Below, piece by piece: positions 56,037 to 64,000 of a DNA stretch of 64,000 nucleotides. The position numbers and the translations under genes are program-made. Source of the stretch: Rhizobium esperanzae (GTDB lineage: Bacteria; Pseudomonadota; Alphaproteobacteria; Rhizobiales; Rhizobiaceae); assembly GCF_002204185.1 (NCBI RefSeq), contig NZ_MXPU01000002.1, forward strand, positions 248,001-312,000. Direction: 5' to 3'. How positions within the stretch are numbered: position 1 is the first letter of the stretch; each line of letters begins with the position of its first letter. The notes under the pieces were generated by a model that saw only the letters and a list, made by a program, of their open reading frames with translations, was not told where the DNA came from and did no database searches.

Positions 56037-56238
56037 TTTGTGCAATGCAGCAATGCGGACGATGCAATACTGCGGCTGCGAGCCCTGGTACGCTGCCGTT
56101 TTAATCGGCAAAACCTAAAGAGCGTCTTGGCCCTTGCGGTCCTCTGGCGTACCGATCGCGCAATGCACCTCATGAATAGGTAAGGCCATCGATACAGTTA
56201 TATTTTCTTGGATACATCCCTAGCCAAACCGTGAGAGC

Positions 56239-56262
56239 CGTTATATTCGTTAAAATATTTCG
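56239..56262. promoter_or_regulatory. Candidate ModE box upstream of modA
   Basis: CGTTATAT (56239-56246) and the partly matching inverted half ATATTTCG (56255-56262) resemble the molybdate-responsive ModE site, in the promoter of modABC and 20 bases before the modA start. A ModE protein is encoded 3 kb downstream. Confidence 0.5.
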
Positions 56263-56281
56263 AATCCTGGTGAGTGAAAGT

Positions 56282-57073
56282 ATGCAGAACCGCGGCCGAT
56301 GGATGAACCTGGCAACCGCCGCGATCGCGGCTCTCTGGTTAGGCGCGGCAGCGCTGCCGGCGCCGGCCGCAGCCGCCGAAAAACTGACCGTCTTTGCCGC
56401 GGCGAGCCTCAAGAATGCGCTCGACGCCGCCAATGCCGCCTGGACCAGGGAGAGCGGCAAGGAAACCGTCGCCTCCTATGCGGCGAGCGGGGCGCTTGCC
56501 AAGCAGATTGAAAATGCCGCCCCGGCCGATATCTTCATTTCGGCCGATGGCGATTGGATGGATTATCTTGCCGAGAAGAAGCTGATCAAAGCCGAGAGCC
56601 GTTCGGACCTGCTCGGAAACCGGATCGTACTCGTGGCCGAAAAGGACAAGGCAAAGCCGGTAGAGATCAAACAGGGTTTCGATCTCGCCGATTTGCTCGG
56701 TGACGGCAGGCTTGCCATGGGTGAGCCGAAATCGGTTCCCGCAGGCAAATACGGCATGGCCGCACTGGAAAAACTCGGCGTCTGGACATCGGTCGAAAGC
56801 AAGGTCGCCGGCGCGGAAAGCGTGCGCGCCGCCCTCGCCCTGGTCTCCCGCGGCGAAGCACCTTATGGCATCGTCTACCAGACCGACGCGGCGGCCGATA
56901 AGGGTGTCGCGATCGTCGGCACCTTCCCGGCCGACTCCCACCCACCGATCATCTATCCGGTGGCAATTCTTGCCGACAGCAAGAACCCGGATGCAGCAGC
57001 CTATCTCGATTTCCTGAAATCGGACAAGGCAGCCGCTTTCTTCACGGCGCAGGGCTTCACTATCCTGAAGTGA
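56282..57073 (+). CDS. modA: Molybdate ABC transporter, periplasmic binding protein
   Basis: A 263-residue protein with a signal peptide ([21 protein letters not shown]) followed by [17 protein letters not shown], the ModA start. [15 protein letters not shown] near residue 77 and [21 protein letters not shown] near residue 178 are conserved anion-pocket regions. It captures molybdate for nitrogenase, nitrate reductase or other Mo enzymes. Unusually, a 264-base spacer with a palindromic repeat separates it from modB. Confidence 0.94.
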   Translation: MQNRGRWMNLATAAIAALWLGAAALPAPAAAAEKLTVFAAASLKNALDAANAAWTRESGKETVASYAASGALAKQIENAAPADIFISADGDWMDYLAEKKLIKAESRSDLLGNRIVLVAEKDKAKPVEIKQGFDLADLLGDGRLAMGEPKSVPAGKYGMAALEKLGVWTSVESKVAGAESVRAALALVSRGEAPYGIVYQTDAAADKGVAIVGTFPADSHPPIIYPVAILADSKNPDAAAYLDFLKSDKAAAFFTAQGFTILK

Positions 57074-57227
57074 TTGAGAAGCTGAGACGATTGCGGAATC
57101 AGGGGCGACAGCTTAGCGTCAAGGCTGCTGACCTACTATTCTGGCTGCCCACTTCGTGCGGATGGTTGCGCTCCGAGACGTTAGTGAGGGACGGAGAGGT
57201 TGCGGCGATCCCCCTTCGCCCCGCGAG

Positions 57228-57270
57228 CCGGGGTCCGAAGGACGGGTCGAGACCCGTGGCCAGACCCCGG
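57228..57270. repeat. Nested palindrome in the modA-modB spacer
   Basis: Outer arms CCGGGGTC (57228-57235) and GACCCCGG (57263-57270) enclose a second perfect palindrome ACGGGTC-GA-GACCCGT (57242-57257). The flanking bases (57177-57300) have no coding character and look like a GC-rich mosaic repeat. The spacer is unusually long for a mod operon. Confidence 0.65.
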
Positions 57271-57337
57271 CGGTGCCGGCAGGCGGATGAGGGGCAGGCG
57301 TCAGGTGATGCCGGATTTTCCAGGGAGACCACCGCAG

Positions 57338-58039
57338 TTGAACATATTCGGCCTGAGCAACGAAGAATGGACGGCGATCCTGCTCAGCCTGCGCGTCTCG
57401 ATCGTCGCGATGCTGGCGAGCCTGCCCTTCGGCATCCTCGTTGCCCTGCTCTTGGCCCGCGGCCGCTTCTGGGGCAAGTCGGTGCTGAACGGCATCGTTC
57501 ACCTGCCGTTGATCCTGCCTCCCGTCGTCACCGGTTTTCTTCTTCTCATCCTCTTCGGCCGCCGCGGTCCGATCGGCAGCCTGCTCGACCAGCATTTCGG
57601 CATCGTCTTCTCCTTCCGCTGGACGGGCGCCGCACTTGCCTGCGCCGTCATGGCCTTCCCGCTGATGGTTCGCAGCATCCGCCTGTCGATCGAGGCAGTC
57701 GACCGCAAGCTGGAGGAGGCGGCCGGAACGCTCGGCGCCGGCCCTGTCTGGATTTTCCTGACGATCACCCTGCCGCTGACCCTGCCCGGCATCATCGCCG
57801 GCATGATCCTCTCCTTCGCCAAGGCGATGGGGGAATTCGGCGCGACAATCACCTTCGTCTCCAATATTCCCGGGGAGACCCAGACCTTGTCGTCCGCGAT
57901 CTACACCTTTACCCAGGTGCCGGGCGGCGATGCCGGCGCGCTGCGGCTGACGCTGATCGCCATCGTCATTTCCATGGCTGCCGTGCTCACCTCCGAATTG
58001 CTCGCTCGTCTCGCCGGCCGAAGGATCGATCCGGAATGA
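57338..58039 (+). CDS. modB: Molybdate ABC transporter, permease
   Basis: A 233-residue inner-membrane protein with five to six helices. It begins [21 protein letters not shown], and the EAA loop [21 protein letters not shown] lies near residue 128. [20 protein letters not shown] is typical of ModB. The TTG at 57338 has CAGGGAG 10 bases upstream and matches the family start; ATG 57308 would add 10 residues. Overlaps modC by 4 bases. Confidence 0.92.
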   Translation: MNIFGLSNEEWTAILLSLRVSIVAMLASLPFGILVALLLARGRFWGKSVLNGIVHLPLILPPVVTGFLLLILFGRRGPIGSLLDQHFGIVFSFRWTGAALACAVMAFPLMVRSIRLSIEAVDRKLEEAAGTLGAGPVWIFLTITLPLTLPGIIAGMILSFAKAMGEFGATITFVSNIPGETQTLSSAIYTFTQVPGGDAGALRLTLIAIVISMAAVLTSELLARLAGRRIDPE

Positions 58040-59103
58040 CCCTGATCGTCCAGGCAAAACAGAGACTCGGCGCCTTTTCGCTCGACGCCGCCTTCACCTC
58101 CGAAGGCGGTGTGACCGCATTGTTCGGCCGCTCCGGCTCCGGCAAGACCTCACTGATCCGCATCATCGCCGGTCTCGCCCGGCCGGATGAAGGTCGCGTC
58201 GTGCTTGACGGCGAGCGCCTCACCGAAACGACAGCTGGCATCGTCGTCCCGAAACACCGCCGCCGTTTCGGTTATGTCTTTCAGGAGGCACGGCTGTTTC
58301 CGCATTTGAGCGTCCGCGCCAATCTTTCCTACGGCCGCTGGTTTGCCCCAAAGGCGGCGCGCCGCGAGAGTTTCGACCATATCATCGACCTGCTCGGCAT
58401 CGGGCCGCTGCTGGAACGCAGCCCGGCAAAACTTTCCGGCGGCGAAAAGCAGCGGGTCGCGATCGGCCGCGCCCTTCTCTCCTCGCCCCGGCTGCTTTTG
58501 ATGGACGAGCCGCTTGCCGCCCTCGACGAGGCGCGCAAGGCCGAGATCCTGCCCTATCTCGAGCGGTTGCGCGATGAGACCGAAATCCCGATCGTCTATG
58601 TCAGCCATTCGATCGCCGAGGTGGCGCGGCTGGCAAATCAGGTCGTCGTCCTCAGCGACGGCAAGGTGCAAGCGACCGGCCCGGCCGTCGACATATTGAG
58701 CCGCCCGTCTGCGGCCGCCGACCGGAAAGAGGCCGGCGCGCTGCTCGAAGGCACCGTCGAAAGCTTCGATGCGCGTCACCGCTTGTCGACCGTCACTCTG
58801 AAATCCTCTCAATTGCATATTCCGAGCGCAGTGCTTACGCCCGGCAGACCAGTGCGCATCCGCATCCCGTCGCGCGACGTCATGCTGGCGACCGCCAGGC
58901 CCGAGGGCCTCAGCGCGCTAAACATTCTCGAAGGCAGGATCGAAGCGATATCGTCGGGCGAGGACGGAACGGTCGAAATCCGGATCGATTGTGCCGGCGA
59001 CGCCATTCTTTCGCGTATAACCGCGCTCTCCTGCGAGCGCCTTGATCTCCGGCCCGGCAAGACGGTCTTCGCCATCATCAAGACGGTTGCCCTGGAAAGC
59101 TGA
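58036..59103 (+). CDS. modC: Molybdate ABC transporter, ATP-binding protein
   Basis: A 355-residue ATPase with Walker [10 protein letters not shown] near residue 34, signature [15 protein letters not shown] near residue 131, Walker [14 protein letters not shown] near residue 151 and a C-terminal Mop/TOBE molybdate-binding domain from about residue 285 ([13 protein letters not shown]). The start overlaps the modB stop. Its stop directly abuts the convergent modE gene. Confidence 0.94.
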   Translation: MTLIVQAKQRLGAFSLDAAFTSEGGVTALFGRSGSGKTSLIRIIAGLARPDEGRVVLDGERLTETTAGIVVPKHRRRFGYVFQEARLFPHLSVRANLSYGRWFAPKAARRESFDHIIDLLGIGPLLERSPAKLSGGEKQRVAIGRALLSSPRLLLMDEPLAALDEARKAEILPYLERLRDETEIPIVYVSHSIAEVARLANQVVVLSDGKVQATGPAVDILSRPSAAADRKEAGALLEGTVESFDARHRLSTVTLKSSQLHIPSAVLTPGRPVRIRIPSRDVMLATARPEGLSALNILEGRIEAISSGEDGTVEIRIDCAGDAILSRITALSCERLDLRPGKTVFAIIKTVALES

Positions 59104-59481
59104 TCAGCCGTGCTCGCCAGGCGGCAGGTTGCGCTTGGCTTCGAGCCAGGCGAGATCCTCAGCAAGGCTCTCCCGCACCGTCTTTTCCATCCGGCGAAAA
59201 CGCGCGAGCAATTCTTCGCCGAATGGCGTCAATGCCGCACCGCCGCCCTTCTGCCCGCCGCGTTGCGGCTCCACCACCTGTTCTGAGAACATCCGGTTCA
59301 TCTCGCTGACGAGCAGCCAGGCTCGGCGATAGGACATGTCCATCGCCCGTCCGGCCGCCGAGATCGATCCGGTCGCGCGGATATGCTCCAGCAGTTCCAT
59401 CTTGCCGTGACCGAGGCGGTGCTCATTCGGAAAGCTGATTCGCAGGACGGGAACAGGTGTTTTTGCGGCTGGGTCGGTCAT
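59104..59481 (-). CDS. modE: ModE-type winged-helix regulator without molybdate domain
   Basis: A 125-residue protein containing only the ModE DNA-binding domain: MELLEHIRATGSISAAGRAM near residue 28, then DMSYRRAWLLVSEMNRMF and the wing VVEPQRGGQKGGGAALTPFG. The C-terminal TOBE domains of E. coli ModE are absent. The frame extends upstream to 59550, but ATG 59481 is the likelier start. It is tail-to-tail with modC with no gap, so transcripts overlap. It probably represses modABC, yet without its own molybdate-binding domain. Confidence 0.85.
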   Translation of the reverse strand: MTDPAAKTPVPVLRISFPNEHRLGHGKMELLEHIRATGSISAAGRAMDMSYRRAWLLVSEMNRMFSEQVVEPQRGGQKGGGAALTPFGEELLARFRRMEKTVRESLAEDLAWLEAKRNLPPGEHG

Positions 59482-59690
59482 CGCATCGAGAAATCGAGGA
59501 ATTTGCGGCACTTTACGCCGCGGTACGGAAACTGTACACCGACCGCACAAGCAGCCTGGGCGGCAATATTCTTCAATTCGGGCGCCAGATCGGATTTTCG
59601 GCCGCTCTGTACCTTAGCACGTCTTGAAACATTAGTGGTTTGATGCCTATCTTAACCATGATCCGGTCGTGATCGGATCTCGTGTTGTGC

Positions 59691-60134
59691 ATGGTTTGTC
59701 ATTCCAGGAAAGGGAAAAAACTGACAACAGTACACGCCAAGGGAAAAACGCTCGCCGTTGTCCCGAAGAGCGCGGAACGTGGCGCCGATGCCGCCGCCCG
59801 CGCCTTAGAAGCCGTCCTCACCAGCCTTGAGGACTCCAAAGCTGAAGATATCGTCACTATCGACATTGCCGGAAAATCGGCGCTTGGAGACTACATGATC
59901 GTCGTCTCCGGTCGCTCGAACAGGCATGTCCTGGCGATTTCGGATCACCTGCTCACCGATCTCAAGGACGAAGGCTTCGGTTCAGCCCGCGTCGAAGGTC
60001 AGGAAGGCGGCGATTGGATCCTGATCGACACCGGTGACATCATCGTGCATGTGTTCCGTCCCGAAATCCGCGAGTTCTACAACATCGAAAAGATGTGGGC
60101 GGCTCCGGATATGGATGAAGAAACACGGCACTGA
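59691..60134 (+). CDS. rsfS: Ribosomal silencing factor RsfS
   Basis: Binds ribosomal protein L14 and blocks subunit joining when nutrients are scarce. The 147-residue protein has the RsfS/Iojap core from about residue 40: DIVTIDIAGKSALGDYMIVV, SNRHVLAISDHLLTDLK, WILIDTGDIIVHVFRPEIRE. The N-terminal 30 residues are variable. ATG 59691 is used; a non-AUG start near 59721, just after an AGGAAAGGG site, is possible. It precedes rlmH, the standard order. Confidence 0.92.
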   Translation: MVCHSRKGKKLTTVHAKGKTLAVVPKSAERGADAAARALEAVLTSLEDSKAEDIVTIDIAGKSALGDYMIVVSGRSNRHVLAISDHLLTDLKDEGFGSARVEGQEGGDWILIDTGDIIVHVFRPEIREFYNIEKMWAAPDMDEETRH

Positions 60135-60251
60135 CAGGCGGGCCGGCATCGCCCGGCGCCTGAGATGCGGCATTTGACTGGCCGGAAAACATGAGAAGCC
60201 GGCTGCGGTGCATCGTGCGCCTGAAATGCCGTCACGAGCAGGAGCGGGGAA

Positions 60252-60734
60252 ATGCGAATTGGTCTTTTTGCGGTGGGACGGCTGAAGTCCGGCCCCGAAA
60301 AGGATCTTGTGGCCCGTTACCTCGATCGTTTCGCCAAGGCCGGCTCTGCTGTCGGTCTCGAATTCACCCGTGTTGCCGAAGTGGGCGAAAGCCGCGCCTC
60401 CAATGCGGAGACCCGCAAGCGCGAAGAGGCGGCGATGCTTTTGAAATCGCTGGCCGAGGGCAGTGTTCTCATTCTTCTCGATGAACGCGGCAAGGCGCTC
60501 GACAGCGAAGCCTTCGCAAACCTGCTCGGCACCTATCGTGACCAGGGAAAACGCGAGCTGACGATTGCGATCGGCGGAGCCGACGGCCTCGATCCCGCCC
60601 TTTACGACCGGGCCGACGCCACACTGTGCCTCGGCAAAATGACCTGGCCGCACCAACTCGTGCGCACGCTGATCGCCGAGCAGCTCTACCGCGCCGTCAC
60701 CATCTTGTCCGGCCATCCCTATCACCGCGTCTGA
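60252..60734 (+). CDS. rlmH: 23S rRNA (pseudouridine1915-N3)-methyltransferase RlmH
   Basis: A 160-residue SPOUT methyltransferase. It begins MRIGLFAVGRLKSGPEKDL; the knot motifs are LLDERGKALDSEAFANLL near residue 75, IAIGGADGLDPALYDRAD near residue 103 and the C-terminal TWPHQLVRTLIAEQLYRA. It methylates a pseudouridine in helix 69 of 23S rRNA with S-adenosylmethionine. It lies 117 bases after rsfS. Confidence 0.95.
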   Translation: MRIGLFAVGRLKSGPEKDLVARYLDRFAKAGSAVGLEFTRVAEVGESRASNAETRKREEAAMLLKSLAEGSVLILLDERGKALDSEAFANLLGTYRDQGKRELTIAIGGADGLDPALYDRADATLCLGKMTWPHQLVRTLIAEQLYRAVTILSGHPYHRV

Positions 60735-60883
60735 CCATTCCGGCTCGGTCCATGGCTTTGGCGATGCGTCGCATTGTCACGCAGCCTTGTTTTGCGCAGG
60801 CAGGCTTTCTCCTGCAAACTTTCTGGCAAAGCGTGCCAAATCAGCTTAGTCTCGGCGCGATTTGAGAGAGTGCCCGGACACGC

Positions 60884-62311
60884 ATGACGACGACTCCAAC
60901 CAGGCGACACCGCATGATTCTGCCGGCACTTGCGGCCGGTTTGGGTGTTGCGGTCATACTCGTCTCGACAAGCCCGTTTTCGGTCCGGGCCCAGGATGCC
61001 GCCCCGGAAGCGGCGCAATCTTCAGACCCGCCGCCCGCCGAGGCGCCGCCCGATCCGGCCGCCGAACTTGCCGCCAAACGCGATCAGACCCGCGCCGAAC
61101 TCCAAACCCTCTCGAAGACGATCAGCCTGTCCTCCGACAAGGTGAGCGAACTCCAGCAGAGTATCGCCAATCTGGAAAAGAGCACGCAGAGCATTCGCCA
61201 GGCGCTGATCGATTCCGCCGCCCGCCGCAAAGGGCTGGAAAAGCAGATTCTCGAGAGCGAGAAGAAGCTTGCCGATCTCGGCGTCAAGCAGGATAGCATT
61301 CGCCGTTCCCTGCATGAGCGCCGCGGCCTGCTGGCCGAGGTGCTGGCGGCACTCCAGCGCATGGGCCGCAATCCGCCGCCGGCTTTGCTCGTCACGCCCG
61401 ACGACGCGCTTGCTTCCGTGCGCAGCGCCATACTGCTCGGCGCCGTCGTGCCCGGTATTCGCAAGGAAACCGACAAGCTCGCCGCCGATCTCGCAAGCCT
61501 GGCTGCGCTGCAGACGGCGAGCGCCGCCGAGAAGACGCAGCTTACGGCGACGATGACCGACAGCATCGAGGAAGAGCGGCGCATGGACCTGCTGCTTGCC
61601 GAAAACGATAAGCTCAGCCGCAGCAACGCCGCCGAACTGGAGGCCGAAAGGAAACGTTCGGAGGAGCTCGCGGGCAAGGCGACCAGCCTCGAAGGCCTTG
61701 TCGCCTCGATGGAATCCGAGATCGCTTCGGTGCGCGAAGCGGCTGCCGCCGCCCGCCAGGCCGAGGAGAACCGCAAACTTTTGACCGACGAGCAGCGGGC
61801 TCAGGCGAAGGCGCTGGCCGACAGCGGCGTGCCCGATAAAAACCGCATTGCGCCCGCATATCCCTTCGCAGAATTGAAGGCGAAATTGGAACTGCCCGTG
61901 GCCGGCGATATCCTGCGCCAGTTCGGCGATGCCGATGGCACCGGGCACGAAGCCATGGGCATGACCGTCGCCACCAACCCGGAGACAGTGGTGACGGCGC
62001 CTGCCGATGGCCTGGTGGTTTTTGCCGGCGCGTTCCGCAGTTACGGTCAGATGATCATTCTCGACGCGGGCGACGGATACCACCTGGTTCTCTCGGGAAT
62101 GGATGCGATCAATACCCGTCAGGGAAAATTCGTTTTCTCCGGCGAGCCGCTCGCCGTGATGGGAGCGAAAAGAGTGGCGAGCGCAACTGCATTGGCGCTG
62201 GAAACGGACCGGCCAACGCTTTACATTGAATTTCGAAAAGACGGTAAACCGGTCGATTCCCGACCGTGGTGGACCGCCAAGGACACTGGAAAGGCACGCA
62301 ATGATTCGTAG
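60884..62311 (+). CDS. envC: EnvC-like murein hydrolase activator (coiled coil plus degenerate LytM)
   Basis: A 475-residue periplasmic protein: signal peptide in residues 10-36, a long coiled coil (about residues 60-320, rich in Glu, Lys and Ala), then a LytM/M23 domain from about residue 335 (LPVAGDILRQFGDADGTG). The zinc-binding His and Asp and the HxH of active M23 peptidases are not present, as in EnvC, which activates amidases during cell division instead of cutting itself. Its stop overlaps the ctpA start by 11 bases. Confidence 0.9.
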   Translation: MTTTPTRRHRMILPALAAGLGVAVILVSTSPFSVRAQDAAPEAAQSSDPPPAEAPPDPAAELAAKRDQTRAELQTLSKTISLSSDKVSELQQSIANLEKSTQSIRQALIDSAARRKGLEKQILESEKKLADLGVKQDSIRRSLHERRGLLAEVLAALQRMGRNPPPALLVTPDDALASVRSAILLGAVVPGIRKETDKLAADLASLAALQTASAAEKTQLTATMTDSIEEERRMDLLLAENDKLSRSNAAELEAERKRSEELAGKATSLEGLVASMESEIASVREAAAAARQAEENRKLLTDEQRAQAKALADSGVPDKNRIAPAYPFAELKAKLELPVAGDILRQFGDADGTGHEAMGMTVATNPETVVTAPADGLVVFAGAFRSYGQMIILDAGDGYHLVLSGMDAINTRQGKFVFSGEPLAVMGAKRVASATALALETDRPTLYIEFRKDGKPVDSRPWWTAKDTGKARNDS

Positions 62312-63623
62312 GGCTTCTCTTGTTCTGGTCGGCGCATTGATGGGTGCGACCGCGATGAGCGTCATTTACTCGGCAGGTGTGCCGGCAGAAGCAGCCGGAT
62401 CCTCCACATACAAGGAACTGTCGGTATTCGGCGACGTCTTCGAACGCGTGCGCGCGCAGTACGTCACGCCGCCGGCCGAGGACAAGCTGATCGAGAATGC
62501 CATCAACGGCATGCTGTCCTCGCTCGATCCGCATTCGAGCTACATGAATGCGAAGGACGCCGAAGACATGCGCACCCAGACGAAGGGTGAGTTCGGCGGT
62601 CTCGGCATCGAAGTCACGATGGAAGACGAGCTCGTCAAGGTCATCACCCCGATCGATGACACGCCCGCCGCCAAGGCCGGCGTTCTCGCCGGCGATTACA
62701 TCTCCGAGATCGACGGCCAGTCCGTGCGCGGCCTGAAGCTGGAAGACGCGGTCGAGAAGATGCGCGGCGCCGTCAATACGCCGATCAAGCTGACGCTGAT
62801 CCGCAAGGGCGCCGACAAGCCGATCGAACTGACGATCGTCCGTGATGTGGTCGCCGTCCAGGCCGTCAAGTCGCGCGTCGAGGACGATGTCGGTTACCTC
62901 CGCATCATCTCCTTCACCGAAAAGACCTATCCCGACATGGAGAAGGCGATCAAGAAGATCAAGGACACCGTTCCGACCGACAAACTGAAGGGTTACGTCC
63001 TTGACCTGCGTCTCAACCCGGGCGGTCTGCTCGACCAGGCGATCAACGTCTCCGACGCGCTGCTGCAGCGTGGCGAGGTCGTTTCGACCCGCGGCCGCAA
63101 TCCCGATGAAACCCGTCGCTTCAATGCCGGTCCGGGCGATCTGACCGATGGCAAGCCGGTCATCGTGCTGATCAACGGCGGTTCGGCCTCCGCATCGGAA
63201 ATCGTCGCCGGCGCCCTTCAGGATCTTCGCCGTGCCACCGTTCTCGGCACCCGCTCCTTCGGCAAGGGTTCCGTCCAGACGATCATCCCGCTCGGCGAAA
63301 ACGGCGCGCTGCGCCTGACCACGGCGCTCTATTACACGCCGTCGGGCCGCTCGATCCAGGGCACCGGCATCACCCCCGACATCAAGGTCGAGGAGCCGCT
63401 GCCGGAGGAACTGCAGGGCAAGATGGTGACCGAAGGCGAATCCAGCCTGCGCGGCCACATCAAGGGCCAGAGCGAAACCGACGAAGGTTCGGGCTCCGTC
63501 GCCTATGTGCCGCCGGACCCGAAGGATGACGTTCAGCTGAACTACGCGCTCGACCTGCTGCGCGGCAAGAAGACCGATCCGGCCTTCCCGCCGAACCCGG
63601 ACAAGGCCGTCGTCGCCAAGTAA
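62301..63623 (+). CDS. ctpA: S41 family carboxy-terminal processing peptidase CtpA
   Basis: A 440-residue serine protease. Signal peptide MIRRASLVLVGALMGA..., then a PDZ domain at about residues 95-180 (GEFGGLGIEVTMEDELVKVI), then the S41 core with catalytic Ser in INGGSASASEIVAGAL near residue 295 and Lys in TRSFGKGSVQTIIP near residue 320. It processes periplasmic proteins or cell-wall hydrolases. The open frame extends upstream into envC, but ATG 62301 starts the signal peptide. Confidence 0.94.
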   Translation: MIRRASLVLVGALMGATAMSVIYSAGVPAEAAGSSTYKELSVFGDVFERVRAQYVTPPAEDKLIENAINGMLSSLDPHSSYMNAKDAEDMRTQTKGEFGGLGIEVTMEDELVKVITPIDDTPAAKAGVLAGDYISEIDGQSVRGLKLEDAVEKMRGAVNTPIKLTLIRKGADKPIELTIVRDVVAVQAVKSRVEDDVGYLRIISFTEKTYPDMEKAIKKIKDTVPTDKLKGYVLDLRLNPGGLLDQAINVSDALLQRGEVVSTRGRNPDETRRFNAGPGDLTDGKPVIVLINGGSASASEIVAGALQDLRRATVLGTRSFGKGSVQTIIPLGENGALRLTTALYYTPSGRSIQGTGITPDIKVEEPLPEELQGKMVTEGESSLRGHIKGQSETDEGSGSVAYVPPDPKDDVQLNYALDLLRGKKTDPAFPPNPDKAVVAK

Positions 63624-63699
63624 TCGATCATTGCAAGGCCGGGCACTCGCCCGGCCTTGACCCTTTCTGCTGTTTCCCGGTTTGGAGCGGGCGAGAAAA

Positions 63700-64000
63700 T
63701 TGGGAACGGACCTGCATGCGCCTTTGGGGCGCAACCGCAAAACCGGCAGCCGGCGGCCGGGAGTGCTGCGCCTTGGCCGCATCGCCGCCAGTCTGTGCCT
63801 TTTCGCGATAGGCGGCTTCTCTCTCTATACGGCGTTTCGCGGCGACGGGCTCGAACGCAAAAAACCGCCGACAACCGAGCAAGCGGCAGCGCCCTCTTCC
63901 AGCACGCCTCAACCGGCACAGACGCCGGCCGGCCAGGCGGCGGATGGCATACCGCGCGCCGAACCGGGTTCGGGCGCCAATGTCGAGCAGATGGTCACCG
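63700..64000 (+). CDS. Divergent polysaccharide deacetylase family protein (N-terminus only)
   Basis: The first 100 codons of a gene cut by the window edge. TTG 63700 follows GGAGCGGGC and starts LGTDLHAPLGRNRK; then one hydrophobic segment (IAASLCLFAIGGFSLYTAF) and a Pro/Ala/Gln-rich linker. This matches the N-terminus of the divergent polysaccharide deacetylases (YibQ family) that follow envC and ctpA in rhizobia. The catalytic domain lies outside the window, so the call rests on context and the N-terminal pattern. Confidence 0.65.
   Translation, partial: MGTDLHAPLGRNRKTGSRRPGVLRLGRIAASLCLFAIGGFSLYTAFRGDGLERKKPPTTEQAAAPSSSTPQPAQTPAGQAADGIPRAEPGSGANVEQMVT

Noticed and set aside
57070..59103. 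677-codon frame running from the modA stop through modB to modC
   Set aside because: Only its last part, in the modC frame, is real; upstream it crosses the repeat spacer and modB out of frame.

Overview
The window reads as a chromosomal segment of a fast-growing alphaproteobacterium of the order Hyphomicrobiales, most likely Rhizobium (R. etli / R. leguminosarum type). The signs are high GC with Rhizobium-like codon use, a SAM-II riboswitch before metA, a RirA (IRO) box before an iron ABC operon, a CCUCCUCCC-loop small RNA of the alpha-r14/cuckoo type, two copies of a rhizobial palindromic intergenic repeat, and the gene strings obg-proB-proA-nadD and rsfS-rlmH-envC-ctpA. I see no insertion sequence, prophage, CRISPR array or plasmid function.

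Layout. 1-3.9 kb: a frameshifted drug-efflux MFS gene divergent from a MarR regulator, then thiamine pyrophosphokinase and an ABC-F ATPase. 4-8.2 kb: a BacA/SbmA-like ABC protein with a degenerate ATPase domain, riboswitch-controlled metA (residues predict acetyl-CoA use), and aldose 1-epimerase. 8.4-12.1 kb: an N-acetylglucosamine catabolic operon (GntR regulator, two SIS-domain proteins, NagA). 12.1-16.7 kb: a polar amino acid ABC transporter plus DadA-like oxidase under a divergent FCD-type GntR; its binding-protein gene carries a frameshift. 16.8-19.7 kb: EF-P beside both of its modification enzymes, EpmA and EpmB.

19.9-31.7 kb is the most interesting part. A tightly packed operon encodes a stand-alone carrier protein, an acyl-CoA-dehydrogenase-like protein, an amino acid:carrier protein ligase (a SerRS-like protein without a tRNA-binding arm), a DUF1839 protein, a GH2 glycosidase-like protein and a GT4 glycosyltransferase. 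It is followed by a Wzx-like flippase fused to two alpha/beta-hydrolase domains and by a convergent second GT4 gene. Together they suggest that an activated, possibly oxidised amino acid is attached to an exported glycan. The product is unknown to me.

31.8-37.5 kb: a lysine/pipecolate catabolic cluster (LysR, HglS-type 2-oxoadipate hydroxylase, AmaA-like oxidase, AmaB/ALDH7). 37.8-41.7 kb: a RirA-boxed Fe(III) ABC operon with an internal terminator. 41.7-46.6 kb: a glycoamylase-like (GH144-type) protein, gamma-glutamyltransferase and an MlrC-like M81 protein. 46.8-48.4 kb: NIPSNAP protein / TetR pair and tRNA-Ser(CGA). 48.7-55.9 kb: housekeeping genes rplU, rpmA, two GNAT acetyltransferases, an EEP hydrolase, obg, proB, proA, nadD. 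55.9-59.5 kb: the cuckoo-type sRNA and modABC with a short ModE. 59.7-64 kb: rsfS, rlmH, envC, ctpA and the start of a divergent polysaccharide deacetylase gene cut by the window edge.

All statements come from reading the sequence and recalled family knowledge; no database search was run.
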